Below, one piece after another: positions 7,783-16,441 of a stretch of DNA of 64,000 nt; position 1 is the stretch's first letter, and each line of letters begins with the position of its first letter. A model generated the notes under the pieces. That model was not told the origin of the DNA, did no database searches, and saw only the letters and a list, made by a program, of their open reading frames with translations. The stretch is from Rhodococcus rhodnii (GTDB taxonomy: Bacteria; Actinomycetota; Actinomycetes; Mycobacteriales; Pseudonocardiaceae), in contig JOAA01000008.1 in the NCBI GenBank assembly GCA_000720375.1, positions 124,001 to 188,000 on the forward strand, given 5' to 3'. The position numbers and the translations under genes are program-made.

Positions 7783-8802
7783 ATGGAACGTGATGATGCG
7801 GGATCTTTAGTCCCGCGCAGATCGGTGCTGCTCGGCGCCGGTGTGGCCACCGGTGCGCTGCTCGTGGCCGGGTCCGAGGTGTCGTCCTCCGTTCCCGCGT
7901 CCGGCGGCGGGACCAAGCGGATCACGCTGTACGCCGAGCGTCTTCCCGGCGATCGAATCGGGTACGGCCTCGCCCCGGGCAAAGCCAGCGTCCCCGGCCC
8001 GACCATCGAGCTGACCGAAGGCCAGAAGGCCGAAGTCACGCTGGTGAACACCACCGATCAGACCATCTCGCTGTACGCCCACGGTGTGGACTTCGACATT
8101 GCCAGCGACGGCACCCCGCTCAACAACGGGACCGTCGCGCCAGGACAGCAGCGCACGTACACCTGGCGCACGCACACGCCCTACCGGCGCAGAGACGGCA
8201 CCTGGGACGGCGGGAGCGCGGGCTACTGGCACTACCACGACCACGCCATGGGCACCCCATTCGGCACGGACGGCATCGGCAAAGGCCTGTACGGCGCGCT
8301 GGTCGTACGCCGGCGCGGCGATCTGCGGCCCGACAGGCAGTTCGTGGTCGTGATGAACGACGGCTCGCTGAACAACACGTCCTGGCCGGACAGCCCGACC
8401 TACGAGGCGAGGCTCGGCGAACGAGTCGAGTGGATCGCCATCGGGCACGGCTTCCAGGTCCACACCTTCCACGTGCACGGACATCGCTGGAGCGACACCC
8501 GGACCGGTTACGCGACCAACCCGTCCACACCGGTGATCGACACCAAGACGTTGCTGCCGGGCGTCTCGTACGGCTTCCAGGTGCGCGCGGGCGAGCATGT
8601 CGGGCCAGGTGCCTGGATGTACCACTGCCACGTGCAATTCCACGCCGACCAGGGGATGGTCGGGCTTTTCCTGGTCAAGAACGCGGACGGCAGCATGCCG
8701 CCGGGGATGGACAAGCACATCGAGCACATGCGGGCCATGCCCGTGACGCCGATGTCGGGCACGCATTCCGATTCGGGCCATGCGACGGGCCAAGGGCACT
8801 GA
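7783..8802 (+). CDS. Two-domain multicopper oxidase (small laccase type), Tat-exported
   Basis: 339 residues. The N-terminus VPRRSVLLGAGVATGALLVAG is a twin-arginine signal. Copper-binding motifs are complete: YAHGVDFD (~His100), HYHDHAM (~150), HTFHVHGHRW (~227) and MYHCHVQFHADQGM (~281, with the type-1 copper Cys flanked by His). The length and two-cupredoxin layout match the trimeric small laccases of actinomycetes, which oxidise phenols and metals outside the cell using O2. The C-terminal tail (~310-339) is His- and Met-rich (MRAMPVTPMSGTHSDSGH), plausible as an extra copper site. A paralogue without these C-terminal ligands follows directly. Confidence 0.93.
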   Translation: MERDDAGSLVPRRSVLLGAGVATGALLVAGSEVSSSVPASGGGTKRITLYAERLPGDRIGYGLAPGKASVPGPTIELTEGQKAEVTLVNTTDQTISLYAHGVDFDIASDGTPLNNGTVAPGQQRTYTWRTHTPYRRRDGTWDGGSAGYWHYHDHAMGTPFGTDGIGKGLYGALVVRRRGDLRPDRQFVVVMNDGSLNNTSWPDSPTYEARLGERVEWIAIGHGFQVHTFHVHGHRWSDTRTGYATNPSTPVIDTKTLLPGVSYGFQVRAGEHVGPGAWMYHCHVQFHADQGMVGLFLVKNADGSMPPGMDKHIEHMRAMPVTPMSGTHSDSGHATGQGH

Positions 8803-8813
8803 GGAGCACTCGG

Positions 8814-9596
8814 GTGACACATCGGAGCATGCGGCTCTACGCGGAAGCGTTGCCTGGCGACAAGTTCGGCTACGGCCTGCTCCCTGGCAAAGCCACCATC
8901 CCTGGCCCGACCATCGAAATGATGGAGGGCGAGACGCTGTCGATCGAGCTCGTCAACAACGCCGGCCGGCCGTTGTCGTTGCACACCCACGGGGTGGACT
9001 ACGACGTAGCGAGCGACGGGACGCCGATGAACGGCGGTGTGGTGCAGCCCGGGGAACGCCGGATCTACGTATGGAACAGCCACCGGCCGTTCCGCCGTGC
9101 TGATGGCACTTTGGACGGTGGAAGCGCGGGCTACTGGCCGTATCACGACCATGCGTTGGGCGGCGAGCACGGTTCCGAAGGGGTGGCCAAGGGCCTGTAC
9201 GGCGCACTGGTCGTCCGCAGGCGCGACGACCTGTTGCCGGACAAGCAGTTCGTGGTCGTGATGAACGACGAATCGATCAACACTCTCGTCGCGCCGGACA
9301 CGCCTACCTTCCGTGCCCGCAAGGGCGAGCGTGTCGAGTGGATCGTCATAGGCATGGACAGCTTCCCGCACACGTTCCACTTGCACGGCCACCGCTGGAG
9401 CGACACCCGGACCGGCTACCCGTCCGGACCGGACGAAAGCGCGCCCTTGATCGACACCAAGGACGTGCTGGCCGCGGTCTCGTTCGGATTCCAGCTGATC
9501 GCCGGCGAGCACTCCGGTCCGGGGAAGTTCTTCTACCGGGACGCCCGCAGCCGGGGAGCCAACGCGGGCATCAACGGCGTGTACATCGTGGAGTAG
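8814..9596 (+). CDS. Degenerate multicopper oxidase paralogue lacking C-terminal copper ligands
   Basis: 260 residues, collinear with the preceding laccase from its residue ~45 onward but with no signal peptide. Motif 1 (HTHGVDYD, ~56) and motif 3 (HTFHLHGHRW, ~186) are kept. Motif 2 reads PYHDHALG instead of HYHDHAMG. The essential HCH motif is replaced without an indel by FYRDARSRGANAGI (~242): the type-1 Cys, its flanking His residues and the axial Met are all lost. It cannot hold a normal type-1 copper, so it is probably a non-catalytic partner or a decaying copy. GTG 8814 is preceded by GAGGAG overlapping the upstream stop codon, which means it is built to be translated with the laccase. 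Confidence 0.85.
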   Translation: MTHRSMRLYAEALPGDKFGYGLLPGKATIPGPTIEMMEGETLSIELVNNAGRPLSLHTHGVDYDVASDGTPMNGGVVQPGERRIYVWNSHRPFRRADGTLDGGSAGYWPYHDHALGGEHGSEGVAKGLYGALVVRRRDDLLPDKQFVVVMNDESINTLVAPDTPTFRARKGERVEWIVIGMDSFPHTFHLHGHRWSDTRTGYPSGPDESAPLIDTKDVLAAVSFGFQLIAGEHSGPGKFFYRDARSRGANAGINGVYIVE

Positions 9597-10454
9597 TCAG
9601 GCGGCCGGCCTCGGCTGGCAACGCGGGCAGGAGAACGACGACCGGTTCATGAACGACTCACGCCTGATCGGCCGGCCGCATCGGGTGCACGGCTTGCCTT
9701 CCTGGCCGTAGACGTTCAACGACCGGTCGAAGTACCCGGACTGGCCGTTGATGTTGACGTACAACGCGTCGAACGACGTGCCGCCGACGGCCAAAGCCTC
9801 GTTCATCACCTCGGCAGCCGCGTCCAGCAGCGCTCCGGCCTTGGGCGCGGTGAGCCGGTCGGTGGGTTTGGCCCAGTGCAGCTTGACCCGCCACAGGGCT
9901 TCGTCGGCGTAGATGTTGCCGATGCCGGAGACCAACGTCTGGTCGAGCAGGGCTCGTTTGACGTCAGTGTGCTTGCGGCGCATGGCTTTCACGACCGCAG
10001 ACTGGTCGAACGCCGGATCCATCGGGTCACGGGCGATGTGCGCGACCGGGGACGGCAGCCGGTCACCGTCCACTTCGACCACATCGGACAGTGCGAGGCC
10101 GCCGAACGTGCGCTGGTCGACGAAACGCAGCTCGGGGCCGTCGTCGTCGAAGCGCAGCCGGACCCGTAAGTGCTTCTCGTCAGGGGATCCGACCGGGCGG
10201 ACGAGCATCTGACCGCTCATGCCCAGGTGCGCGATCATCGCGTCGCCACCGGACAGCTCGACCCACAAGTACTTGCCGCGCCGCCGGGCCGCGTCGATCC
10301 GCTGCCCGGCCAGCCGCGCCTCGAAATCGCGTGCGCCAGGCAGGTGCCTGCGCACGGCTCGCGGGTGCATCACCTCGGCCTGGGTGATCACCCTGCCTGC
10401 GGCGTGGTCCGCGAGACCGCGGCGGACGACTTCTACTTCGGGGAGCTCAGGCAC
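9597..10454 (-). CDS. mutM: Formamidopyrimidine-DNA glycosylase (MutM/Fpg)
   Basis: 285 residues. It excises 8-oxoguanine and other oxidised purines and nicks the DNA. GTG 10454 gives the conserved [13 protein letters not shown], with the catalytic N-terminal Pro after initiator removal and Glu next to it. The helix-two-turn-helix region ([15 protein letters not shown]) and a C-terminal zinc finger (CTRCG...CPRC) are present. Its start overlaps the end of rnc by 8 bp, an arrangement usual in actinomycetes. Confidence 0.96.
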   Translation of the reverse strand: MPELPEVEVVRRGLADHAAGRVITQAEVMHPRAVRRHLPGARDFEARLAGQRIDAARRRGKYLWVELSGGDAMIAHLGMSGQMLVRPVGSPDEKHLRVRLRFDDDGPELRFVDQRTFGGLALSDVVEVDGDRLPSPVAHIARDPMDPAFDQSAVVKAMRRKHTDVKRALLDQTLVSGIGNIYADEALWRVKLHWAKPTDRLTAPKAGALLDAAAEVMNEALAVGGTSFDALYVNINGQSGYFDRSLNVYGQEGKPCTRCGRPIRRESFMNRSSFSCPRCQPRPAA

Positions 10455-11193
10455 CAGAGCCGTTCTCGGGCGGCAGATGGACCTCCGAGAGCTCGCGGTA
10501 CGCCGCCTCGGCCGCCTTCTGCTCCGCTTCCTTCTTGGTCCGGCCGTCACCGCTGCCGTAGCTCTGCCCGGCGACGACCACCGTGGCCTTGAACTCCTTG
10601 CGGTGGTCCGGCCCTTCCTCCTCGACCCGGTACTCCGGCACGCCGAGACCGGCCGACGCGCACAGCTCCTGCAGGCTGGTCTTCCAGTCAAGACCGGCGC
10701 CCCGGCGGGGCGCCTCGTCGAGCAGCTGGTCGAACAGCTTGTGCACGACCTTGCGCGCGACGTCGATGCCTTCCTGCAGGTAGACCGCGCCGATCACGGC
10801 TTCGAGCGTGTCGGCGAGGATGCTGGCCTTGTCCCGGCCGCCGGTGAGCTCCTCACCGCGGCCGAGCAACAGGTGCGCACCAAGTCCCCCCGCACCGAGA
10901 CCACGAGCGACCCGCGCGAGCGCGTGCATGTTCACCACGCTCGCTCGCAACCGGGCCAGCTGGCCCTCTGGCAACTCGCTGTGCGTGCGGTACAGGTGAT
11001 CGGTGATCACCATGCCCAGCACGGAGTCGCCGAGGAACTCCAGCCGCTCGTTCGGCGGCAGGCCGCCGTTCTCGTACGCGTACGAGCGATGGGTCAGGGC
11101 GAGCTGCAACAAATCGGAGTCCAATTGGACGCCAAGCGCGTCCATCAGCGAACCGGGATCTCCTGCGCCGTTTCGGCCGCCCCTACCTCCCAT
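10447..11193 (-). CDS. rnc: Ribonuclease III
   Basis: 248 residues. It cleaves double-stranded RNA in rRNA and mRNA processing. The catalytic signature [14 protein letters not shown] is at ~46-59, with a second acidic patch in [12 protein letters not shown]; residues ~170-240 are the double-stranded RNA-binding domain ([16 protein letters not shown] and the [19 protein letters not shown] end). ATG 11193 gives the actinobacterial start MGGRGG; a shorter start at MDALGVQLD is possible. It follows rpmF by 26 bp and overlaps mutM. Confidence 0.96.
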   Translation of the reverse strand: MGGRGGRNGAGDPGSLMDALGVQLDSDLLQLALTHRSYAYENGGLPPNERLEFLGDSVLGMVITDHLYRTHSELPEGQLARLRASVVNMHALARVARGLGAGGLGAHLLLGRGEELTGGRDKASILADTLEAVIGAVYLQEGIDVARKVVHKLFDQLLDEAPRRGAGLDWKTSLQELCASAGLGVPEYRVEEEGPDHRKEFKATVVVAGQSYGSGDGRTKKEAEQKAAEAAYRELSEVHLPPENGSGA

Positions 11194-11219
11194 TGCCCTC
11201 TGTGCCTCCGCCTTTTCGA

Positions 11220-11402
11220 TCAAGCAGGCTGCGTGACCTGACGGCCGTTGTACTGGCCGCAGTTCGGGCAGGCGACGTGCTGGGGCTTGGGCTGACGGCA
11301 GGCACGGTTGCTGCACGGCTCAAGTGGAATCGCGGTGGTCTTCCACTGGGCGCGGCGCGAGCGCGTGTTCGAGCGCGACATCTTCCGCTTGGGAACGGCC
11401 AC
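11220..11402 (-). CDS. rpmF: 50S ribosomal protein L32
   Basis: 60 residues starting [21 protein letters not shown], the near-invariant L32 N-terminus, followed by a four-cysteine zinc site (C-x4-C ... CPNCG). It starts 2 bp after the DUF177 gene stop, as in most bacteria where yceD-rpmF are coupled. Confidence 0.97.
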   Translation of the reverse strand: MAVPKRKMSRSNTRSRRAQWKTTAIPLEPCSNRACRQPKPQHVACPNCGQYNGRQVTQPA

Positions 11403-11404
11403 GG

Positions 11405-11995
11405 CTACTTCTCCTCAGGTCGGTCACTGGAATCCCCGAGCCGCTCTTGCAGTGCGGCCCAGCGGGGATCAATTTTCTCATGCCCGTGGTCGGGGCCGAG
11501 ATCGGCCCACTTCCCCCCGCAACCGGGGCACAGCCCGGCGCAGTCGGGCGTACACAAGGGGACCTGCGGCAGCGCGAGCACAACCGCGTCGCGCACCACC
11601 GGCTCCAGGTCGATCCGGTCGTCGACGAGGCGCGGGACCTCGTCCTCGTCCGTGGTTTCCTCCGTGGCGCTGTGCGGGTACGCGAACAGCTCCGTCAGAT
11701 CCACCTCGACCCGGCTGGACAGCGGGTCGAGACACCGTGCGCACTCGCCCTCGACGGGCGCCGACGCGGTGCCGGAGACCAGCACGCCCTCGACCACCGA
11801 TTCGAGCAGCACGTCCACATCGACGACGGCGCCGCGCGGGGCGGCGATGACGTCTTCGACGCCGAGCGGTGACTCGAGAGTCACTTCCCGGTGCACGGCA
11901 CGACTGCTGCCCGGGCGGCGGCCGAGCTCACGGGTGTCGAGCACCCACGGGCTGGCGGCGGCGTTCCGGGTGGTGGCCTGCCGGTTTTCGGACAT
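11405..11995 (-). CDS. YceD/DUF177 family protein
   Basis: 196 residues. The conserved core [20 protein letters not shown] and the C-terminal [14 protein letters not shown] cysteines define the DUF177 family. Members are linked to 23S rRNA accumulation and sit next to rpmF, as here. The four C-terminal cysteines could bind zinc. ATG 11995 fits the family length. Confidence 0.93.
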   Translation of the reverse strand: MSENRQATTRNAAASPWVLDTRELGRRPGSSRAVHREVTLESPLGVEDVIAAPRGAVVDVDVLLESVVEGVLVSGTASAPVEGECARCLDPLSSRVEVDLTELFAYPHSATEETTDEDEVPRLVDDRIDLEPVVRDAVVLALPQVPLCTPDCAGLCPGCGGKWADLGPDHGHEKIDPRWAALQERLGDSSDRPEEK

Positions 11996-12082
11996 GTCTG
12001 AACTCGAGAAGGTAGTTGGTCGGGAAAGGTCAACCCGACAAGCGTACGTGACTGGGCGGCTGGGCGCGAAATCGGGGCATTG

Positions 12083-12847
12083 TCAACTGTCGTAGTCAAA
12101 GGGTGCGGCGCCGTTGTTCTGCGGCAGCACCGGCTGGACGTGCGGATTCGGCGTGTGGATGCCGGTGGCTTGGGTGGCTCGCAGGTGTGTGCGGCCTTTG
12201 CCGACGGTGCGCAGGGTGTGCGCCAGCAGGTCCTCGAACTCGGCCAGCTTTCCGTCCACATAGGCGTCACACTCGGCGCGCTGCCGGTCCGCTTCGGCCG
12301 CGGTGGCCTCGAGAATCCGGTTGGACTCCACGTGGGCGGCCTGCACGACCTCGGTCTGCGAGACCAGACGCGCCTGCTCGTGCCTGCCGTCCTCGACAGC
12401 GTGCTCATAGGACTCACGGCCGGCCTGCAGCATCCGCTCGGCCTCGGCGTGTGCGCGGCCGACGAGTTCCTCGTACTGGGCGTGGCCCTTCTCGATCTCC
12501 TGGTCGGCCCGCTGCTCGGCCTCGCTGATCATTCGGTCGGCCATGGCTCTGGCTTCGGCCATGATCCGCTCGGCCTCGGCCTGGGCGCTGGCCAGCGTGT
12601 TCTCCGCGTCCGATGTGGCCTTGCTGACCTTGGTCGCGGCCTCGTGCTCGGCCTTGCCGACGATCTCGTCGCGCTTGTCGAGCACGTCCTGCGCGTCGTC
12701 GAGTTCGCCGGGGATGGCATCGCGGATCTCGTCGAGCAGTTCGAGGGAGTCGCCTCGCGGCACGATGCAGTTGGAGGTCATCGGGACACCCCTGGCCTCC
12801 TCGATGATCGTGACGAGCTCGTCGAGAGCCTCGAACACCCGGTACAC
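12083..12847 (-). CDS. sepIVA: SepIVA-like DivIVA-domain cell-division coiled-coil protein
   Basis: 254 residues. GTG 12847 (preceded by GGAGACAACAGC) gives VYRVFEALDELVTIIEEARGVPM, which matches the mycobacterial SepIVA start I recall. Most of residues ~40-210 is Ala/Glu-rich coiled coil with repeats such as AEAERIMAEARAMADRM, and the C-terminus is disordered. SepIVA localises to the septum and sub-polar membrane and is needed for division in mycobacteria. The gene neighbourhood (fpg-rnc-DUF177-sepIVA) is the same as recalled there, which supports the call. Confidence 0.88.
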   Translation of the reverse strand: MYRVFEALDELVTIIEEARGVPMTSNCIVPRGDSLELLDEIRDAIPGELDDAQDVLDKRDEIVGKAEHEAATKVSKATSDAENTLASAQAEAERIMAEARAMADRMISEAEQRADQEIEKGHAQYEELVGRAHAEAERMLQAGRESYEHAVEDGRHEQARLVSQTEVVQAAHVESNRILEATAAEADRQRAECDAYVDGKLAEFEDLLAHTLRTVGKGRTHLRATQATGIHTPNPHVQPVLPQNNGAAPFDYDS

Positions 12848-12880
12848 GCTGTTGTCTCCCTCGCCAGACGCACTTTTCTC

Positions 12881-12918
12881 CCACCCCAGTCTGCCGGTTT
12901 CCCGCCAGACTGGGGTGG
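12881..12918 (-). terminator. Long hairpin between the RNase gene and sepIVA
   Basis: CCACCCCAGTCTG (12881-12893) and CAGACTGGGGTGG (12906-12918) are a perfect 13-bp stem with a 12-base loop, 15 bp after the RNase stop. It probably ends the RNase transcript before sepIVA. No U-tract. Confidence 0.6.
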
Positions 12919-12933
12919 ACCTCGCCGGGTGTG

Positions 12934-13341
12934 TCAGGCGCGAATGTTGACGAGCCGGAAACTGCGGTAGTGGTCGGAGGTGTAGAAGTACTCGCCGGCG
13001 TTGCCGGTGACGATCCGCCGCGCGCCACGGGTGGAACTGCCCGGGGTCTTGACGGTGTACTCGTGGTAGTAACCGGTCGAGCAGAGCGGCAGGAGTCGCT
13101 CGCGGTTCTGGAAAACGGTGCCGTCCTGCGGGTACGGGAACGGCCCGCCGCGCTGGATGAGCCGAACGGTGTCGGTGGCCTGGCTGGGCAGGGCGGAGAG
13201 GTTGACCCGGGTGAACCCGGAGGTGTCGCCGCACGTGGCCTGGATGGCCGGCTGACCGGCGCCGGCGGGCGCGGCGACCCCGACGAGACCGATCACGAGG
13301 GCGAACAGGACCTTCACTGCACGTAATGTGATGTTGGTCAT
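12934..13341 (-). CDS. Secreted guanyl-specific ribonuclease (RNase Sa / N1-T1 family)
   Basis: 135 residues: a signal peptide (VKVLFALVIGLVGVAAPAGAG) and a ~100-residue mature enzyme strongly resembling Streptomyces RNase Sa. Motifs seen are CGDTSGFTRVNLSALPSQAT, GGPFPYPQDGTVFQNRE, YYHEYTV (catalytic Glu), STRGARRIVTG (two catalytic Arg) and SDHYRSF (catalytic His). It cleaves RNA after G outside the cell. No barstar-type inhibitor is next to it, which fits an exported rather than cytoplasmic enzyme. Confidence 0.93.
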   Translation of the reverse strand: MTNITLRAVKVLFALVIGLVGVAAPAGAGQPAIQATCGDTSGFTRVNLSALPSQATDTVRLIQRGGPFPYPQDGTVFQNRERLLPLCSTGYYHEYTVKTPGSSTRGARRIVTGNAGEYFYTSDHYRSFRLVNIRA

Positions 13342-13381
13342 TAACCGAAAGTAACCCGGTCGTGTGACACCCGGATGAATC

Positions 13382-13837
13382 ATGAACGGCGTGCCTATGG
13401 AGATCAGGCGAGCTGAGGCCGCCGACGTACCCACGATCGTGGCGATGATCGCCAACGACCAGCTCGGGGCGTCCAGGGAGAGCCCGGGCGATCCGCGGTA
13501 CCTGGCGGCGTTCGAGGAGATCTCGGCTGATCCGAACCAGTACCTCGCGGTTCTCGAAGTGGACGGTGTCATCGCCGGGACCCTGCAGCTCACCTTCACT
13601 CCAGGGCTGTCACGGCTCGGGATGAAGCGGGCGACGATCGAAGCCGTCCGGATCCACCCTGATCACCGGGGATCGGGGCTCGGGCAGCGGTTCATCTCGT
13701 GGGCCGTCGAAGAGGCCCGGTCCCGGGGTTGCGGCCTGGTCCAGCTGACCACCGATGCCAGCCGGGTCGACGCGCACCGGTTCTACGAGCGGCTCGGTTT
13801 CCAGGCCAGCCACATCGGCATGAAGCTCAGGCTTTGA
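13382..13837 (+). CDS. GNAT-family N-acetyltransferase
   Basis: 151 residues. The acetyl-CoA-binding motif A is clear: VEAVRIHPDHRGSGLGQRFISWAVEEARSRGC. The C-terminal FYERLGFQASHIGMKLRL is the usual motif B end. The start at ATG 13382 is preceded by GGATGA; ATG 13397 (MEIRRAEAADV) is an alternative that matches typical family starts. The substrate is unknown. It is divergent from the RNase gene and its 3' end overlaps the MerB-like gene by 11 bp. Confidence 0.92.
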   Translation: MNGVPMEIRRAEAADVPTIVAMIANDQLGASRESPGDPRYLAAFEEISADPNQYLAVLEVDGVIAGTLQLTFTPGLSRLGMKRATIEAVRIHPDHRGSGLGQRFISWAVEEARSRGCGLVQLTTDASRVDAHRFYERLGFQASHIGMKLRL

Positions 13838-14474
13838 GCCCCCAGAACGGCCCGTGCAGGCCCACTTCGGCGAAGTACGCCGAAGCCGAGGACGGATCCC
13901 GCCGCCTGTAGCCAGGTTCCATGCGCCCGGCGTACCAGCCCCGAGCGAGCCGCCACAACGTCGCCAGATCCATGACATAACCCGGCTGCTCATGTACGGC
14001 CTCGACGCACTCGGTGGAGCAGAACAGGCGCTGGTTGGCACAGGAATGCACGACGTCGTCCCAAATCCGGGCGACGGGCGTGCGGAAGTGGGCCACCTGC
14101 GCGCCTTCCGGCGGAGCGTCCCGGCCGACGACCCAGGCATGCGGCGTATCGCAGGCCGGGCAACGCGTCGCGACCAGGACGTCCGGCTCTTCGTCCAGCA
14201 GGTGCGGGATCGCGAAGGAATCCCACGCACATCCGCCCCACCAAAGCGTGTTGGCACCCATCACCGAGAACCCCAGCGGGATCGACGCGAACGGATGAGC
14301 CATCACGATCCGGCCGTCACGCAACACGAGATCGCGGCTCGCGTGCAGAGCATCGAGCGCACCACGGACCGCTGCGGCGGCAAATCCCGTCACGGCGGAC
14401 AAGTCCTGTACGGAAGGCGCGTTTCCAGTGCGGGCGAAGTGGGCGTAGACCGCCACCCGTACCTGCTCGTTCAT
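13827..14474 (-). CDS. Alkylmercury lyase (MerB)-family protein
   Basis: 215 residues. The N-terminal winged-helix-like part precedes NTLWWGGCAWDSFAIP, which matches the MerB active-site Cys-x2-Asp, and SCANQRLFCSTECVE, which holds the position of the second catalytic Cys. MerB cleaves the carbon-mercury bond of organomercurials. There is no merA, merR or mercury transporter nearby, so it could serve another thiol- or metal-linked role. The 3' end overlaps the convergent GNAT gene. Confidence 0.8.
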   Translation of the reverse strand: MNEQVRVAVYAHFARTGNAPSVQDLSAVTGFAAAAVRGALDALHASRDLVLRDGRIVMAHPFASIPLGFSVMGANTLWWGGCAWDSFAIPHLLDEEPDVLVATRCPACDTPHAWVVGRDAPPEGAQVAHFRTPVARIWDDVVHSCANQRLFCSTECVEAVHEQPGYVMDLATLWRLARGWYAGRMEPGYRRRDPSSASAYFAEVGLHGPFWGLKA

Positions 14475-14514
14475 GCCCCCAGCATGAGCGGGACGTCTTG
14501 AACGCTTGTGCGTC

Positions 14515-14997
14515 TCAGGCGCGTTCGGCCAGGCGCTTGAGCAGGCGGTCGTTGATCTGGGCGGGCAGCAGGTGCGAGACGTCGCCGCCGTACTTCGCGA
14601 CCTCCTTGACCAGTGAGCTGGACAGGAAGCTGTACGCCGGGCTGGTCGGCATGAACAGCGTGTCGATGCCGGACAGCTGCTGGTTCATCTGGGCCATCTG
14701 CAGCTCGTAGTCGAAGTCGCTGACCGCACGCAGGCCCTTCACGATCGCCTTGATGCCGTGCTTCTCGCAGTACTGGACCAGTAACCCGTGCCAGGAGTCC
14801 ACCCGCACGTTCGGCAGGTGGCTGGTCACGTCCCTGAGCATCTCGGTGCGTTCCTCGACCGTGAACAGGGTCTGCTTGGCCTTGTTGATCATCACGGCGA
14901 TCACGACCTCGTCGAAGACCTCGGCGGCCCGTTCGATGATGTCGAGGTGCCCGTTGGTGACCGGGTCATAGGAGCCTGGGTAGACCGCCCTCCGCAT
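14515..14997 (-). CDS. coaD: Phosphopantetheine adenylyltransferase
   Basis: 160 residues. It makes dephospho-CoA from 4'-phosphopantetheine and ATP. The nucleotidyltransferase signature GSYDPVTNGHLDII (T/H-x-G-H) opens the protein, and VKGLRAVSDFDYE and YSFLSSSLVKEVA are family motifs. Length is standard. It is downstream of rsmD, the usual pairing. Confidence 0.97.
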   Translation of the reverse strand: MRRAVYPGSYDPVTNGHLDIIERAAEVFDEVVIAVMINKAKQTLFTVEERTEMLRDVTSHLPNVRVDSWHGLLVQYCEKHGIKAIVKGLRAVSDFDYELQMAQMNQQLSGIDTLFMPTSPAYSFLSSSLVKEVAKYGGDVSHLLPAQINDRLLKRLAERA

Positions 14998-15049
14998 AGG
15001 CCGAAAGGTAGCAGCCGATCGGGCTCACCCACTGCTCCCGTGGCGCCGG

Positions 15050-15592
15050 TCACTCCTCTGGGTGCTCGGCCCAGTGCAGCACGGTGTCCCCGTACTTCTT
15101 CACCCGCAACGACTCCAGCGGCGTGGACCACTCGGGAGCAACAGCGCGGACGGACTGTTCGAGTACGACCAAGGCGCCCGGTGAGGTCCACCTGGACAGC
15201 GCCGTCACCTCGGCGGAAACGTCCATGTCGTAAGGCGGATCGGCGAGTATGAGGTCAAAAGCCGACGGTTCGCCGGAGAGGAACGTCAGCACCTTCGCCT
15301 GCACGACCGAAGCGCCAGGCAGGCCGACCGAAGTGATGTTCGCCTTGAGCACAGTCACGGCGTTGCGGTCGGATTCGACGAAGGTGACGCTCGAAGCGCC
15401 GCGCGACAACGCCTCAAGCCCCAGCGCACCGGATCCCGCGTACAGATCAAGGACCCGGGCGGACGAAAGATCCATCAACGACTCGACGGCGCTGAACAAC
15501 GCCTCGCGCACCCGGTCGGACGTGGGCCGGGTGCCCCGGGGTGGTACGGCCAACCGGCGGCCGCCGGCCGTACCTGCCACTATCCGAGTCAC
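15050..15592 (-). CDS. rsmD: 16S rRNA (guanine966-N2)-methyltransferase
   Basis: 180 residues. MTRIVAGTAGGRRLAVPP, then DLYAGSGALGLEALSRGA (SAM-binding motif I) and the catalytic LILADPPYDMD (N-PP-Y-type motif IV with Asp). RsmD methylates G966 of 16S rRNA during 30S assembly. It lies 12 bp after the SDR gene and 52 bp before coaD, so the three are probably one transcript. Confidence 0.95.
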   Translation of the reverse strand: MTRIVAGTAGGRRLAVPPRGTRPTSDRVREALFSAVESLMDLSSARVLDLYAGSGALGLEALSRGASSVTFVESDRNAVTVLKANITSVGLPGASVVQAKVLTFLSGEPSAFDLILADPPYDMDVSAEVTALSRWTSPGALVVLEQSVRAVAPEWSTPLESLRVKKYGDTVLHWAEHPEE

Positions 15593-15604
15593 CGGGTGAT
15601 GATC

Positions 15605-16327
15605 TCACCGGCCGTTGTAGCCGCCTCCGTTGACGTGCAGCACCTGCCCGGTGACGTGGGCGGCGCCGGCTGAGGCGAGGTAGGACACGGCCTTGGCGAC
15701 GTCCTCGGGCAGCCCGGGACGGCCGGACGGGATCTCCTTGATCAGGAAGTCCCTGCGTTCGTCGGTCAGCGTGTTGTTGAAGAACTCGGTCTCGACGGTC
15801 ATGCCCGGCGCCACGACGTTGGCCGTCGCGCGGCCGGCGAGCTTCTTGGCCAGCTCGGCGTTCCACGGCACGATCGCGGCCTTGGCGGGCCCGTACGAGC
15901 CGCTGCCGCGCACGCCCGCGATCGAGCTGATGCTGATCACGCGGCCGTTCTCGGCCAGCCTCGGCAGCACCGCCTCGGTGACCAGGACCGTGGAGATGAC
16001 GTTGGACTCGTAGTCGGCGAGCCAGAGCTTCTTCAGCGCGGCGAGGTCGCCCGCGGGGGCCGCGAGACCTTGCCGGGCCATGTTGGCGCCCGCGTTGTTG
16101 ACAAGGATGTCGATGCTCTGGGGCAGTTGGTCGAGTGCCGCTTGGACCGCTTGGGGGTCAGTTGCGTCGAACACCACATGCTTGGCACCGATCTCGGCGG
16201 CCGTCACGGCGAGCACATCGGGTCTGCGTCCGGTGATCATCACCGCCACACCGTCGCTGACCAGCTGTGATGCGATGGCACGGCCGATTCCCGTTCCGCC
16301 ACCTGTGACGAGTGCAGTCAGAGTCAT
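15605..16327 (-). CDS. Short-chain dehydrogenase/reductase
   Basis: 240 residues. NAD(P)-binding TGGGTGIGRAIA, NNAGAN, the catalytic Ser in ISSIAG and Tyr-x3-Lys in YGPAKAA are all present, and the C-terminus HVTGQVLHVNGG is typical of classical SDRs. The substrate is unknown. The GRRP sequence after beta-strand 2 suggests NADPH preference. It is the first gene of the likely SDR-rsmD-coaD transcript and diverges from the HelD-like gene. Confidence 0.93.
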   Translation of the reverse strand: MTLTALVTGGGTGIGRAIASQLVSDGVAVMITGRRPDVLAVTAAEIGAKHVVFDATDPQAVQAALDQLPQSIDILVNNAGANMARQGLAAPAGDLAALKKLWLADYESNVISTVLVTEAVLPRLAENGRVISISSIAGVRGSGSYGPAKAAIVPWNAELAKKLAGRATANVVAPGMTVETEFFNNTLTDERRDFLIKEIPSGRPGLPEDVAKAVSYLASAGAAHVTGQVLHVNGGGYNGR

Positions 16328-16357
16328 AGGGGCATAATCTTGGGCCGGCGGGACAGT

Positions 16358-16386
16358 TGGTCAAGCTTTCACATACGTGGATAGTG
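16358..16386 (+). promoter_or_regulatory. Candidate promoter of the HelD-like gene
   Basis: TTGGTC (16358-16363) and GATAGT (16381-16386) are spaced by 17 bp, 55 bp ahead of the GTG start. Both hexamers are only fair matches. No 19-bp rifamycin-associated palindrome is seen here. Confidence 0.3.
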
Positions 16387-16441
16387 ATCTGGACCAACAT
16401 CCACTGGACAACTGGTTTGTCAACCGCTGAGAGAGCGTAAT

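Noticed and set aside
16328..16441. Search for the rifamycin-associated palindrome ahead of the HelD-like gene
   Set aside because: No such inverted repeat was seen, so a specific HelR antibiotic-resistance role is not claimed.
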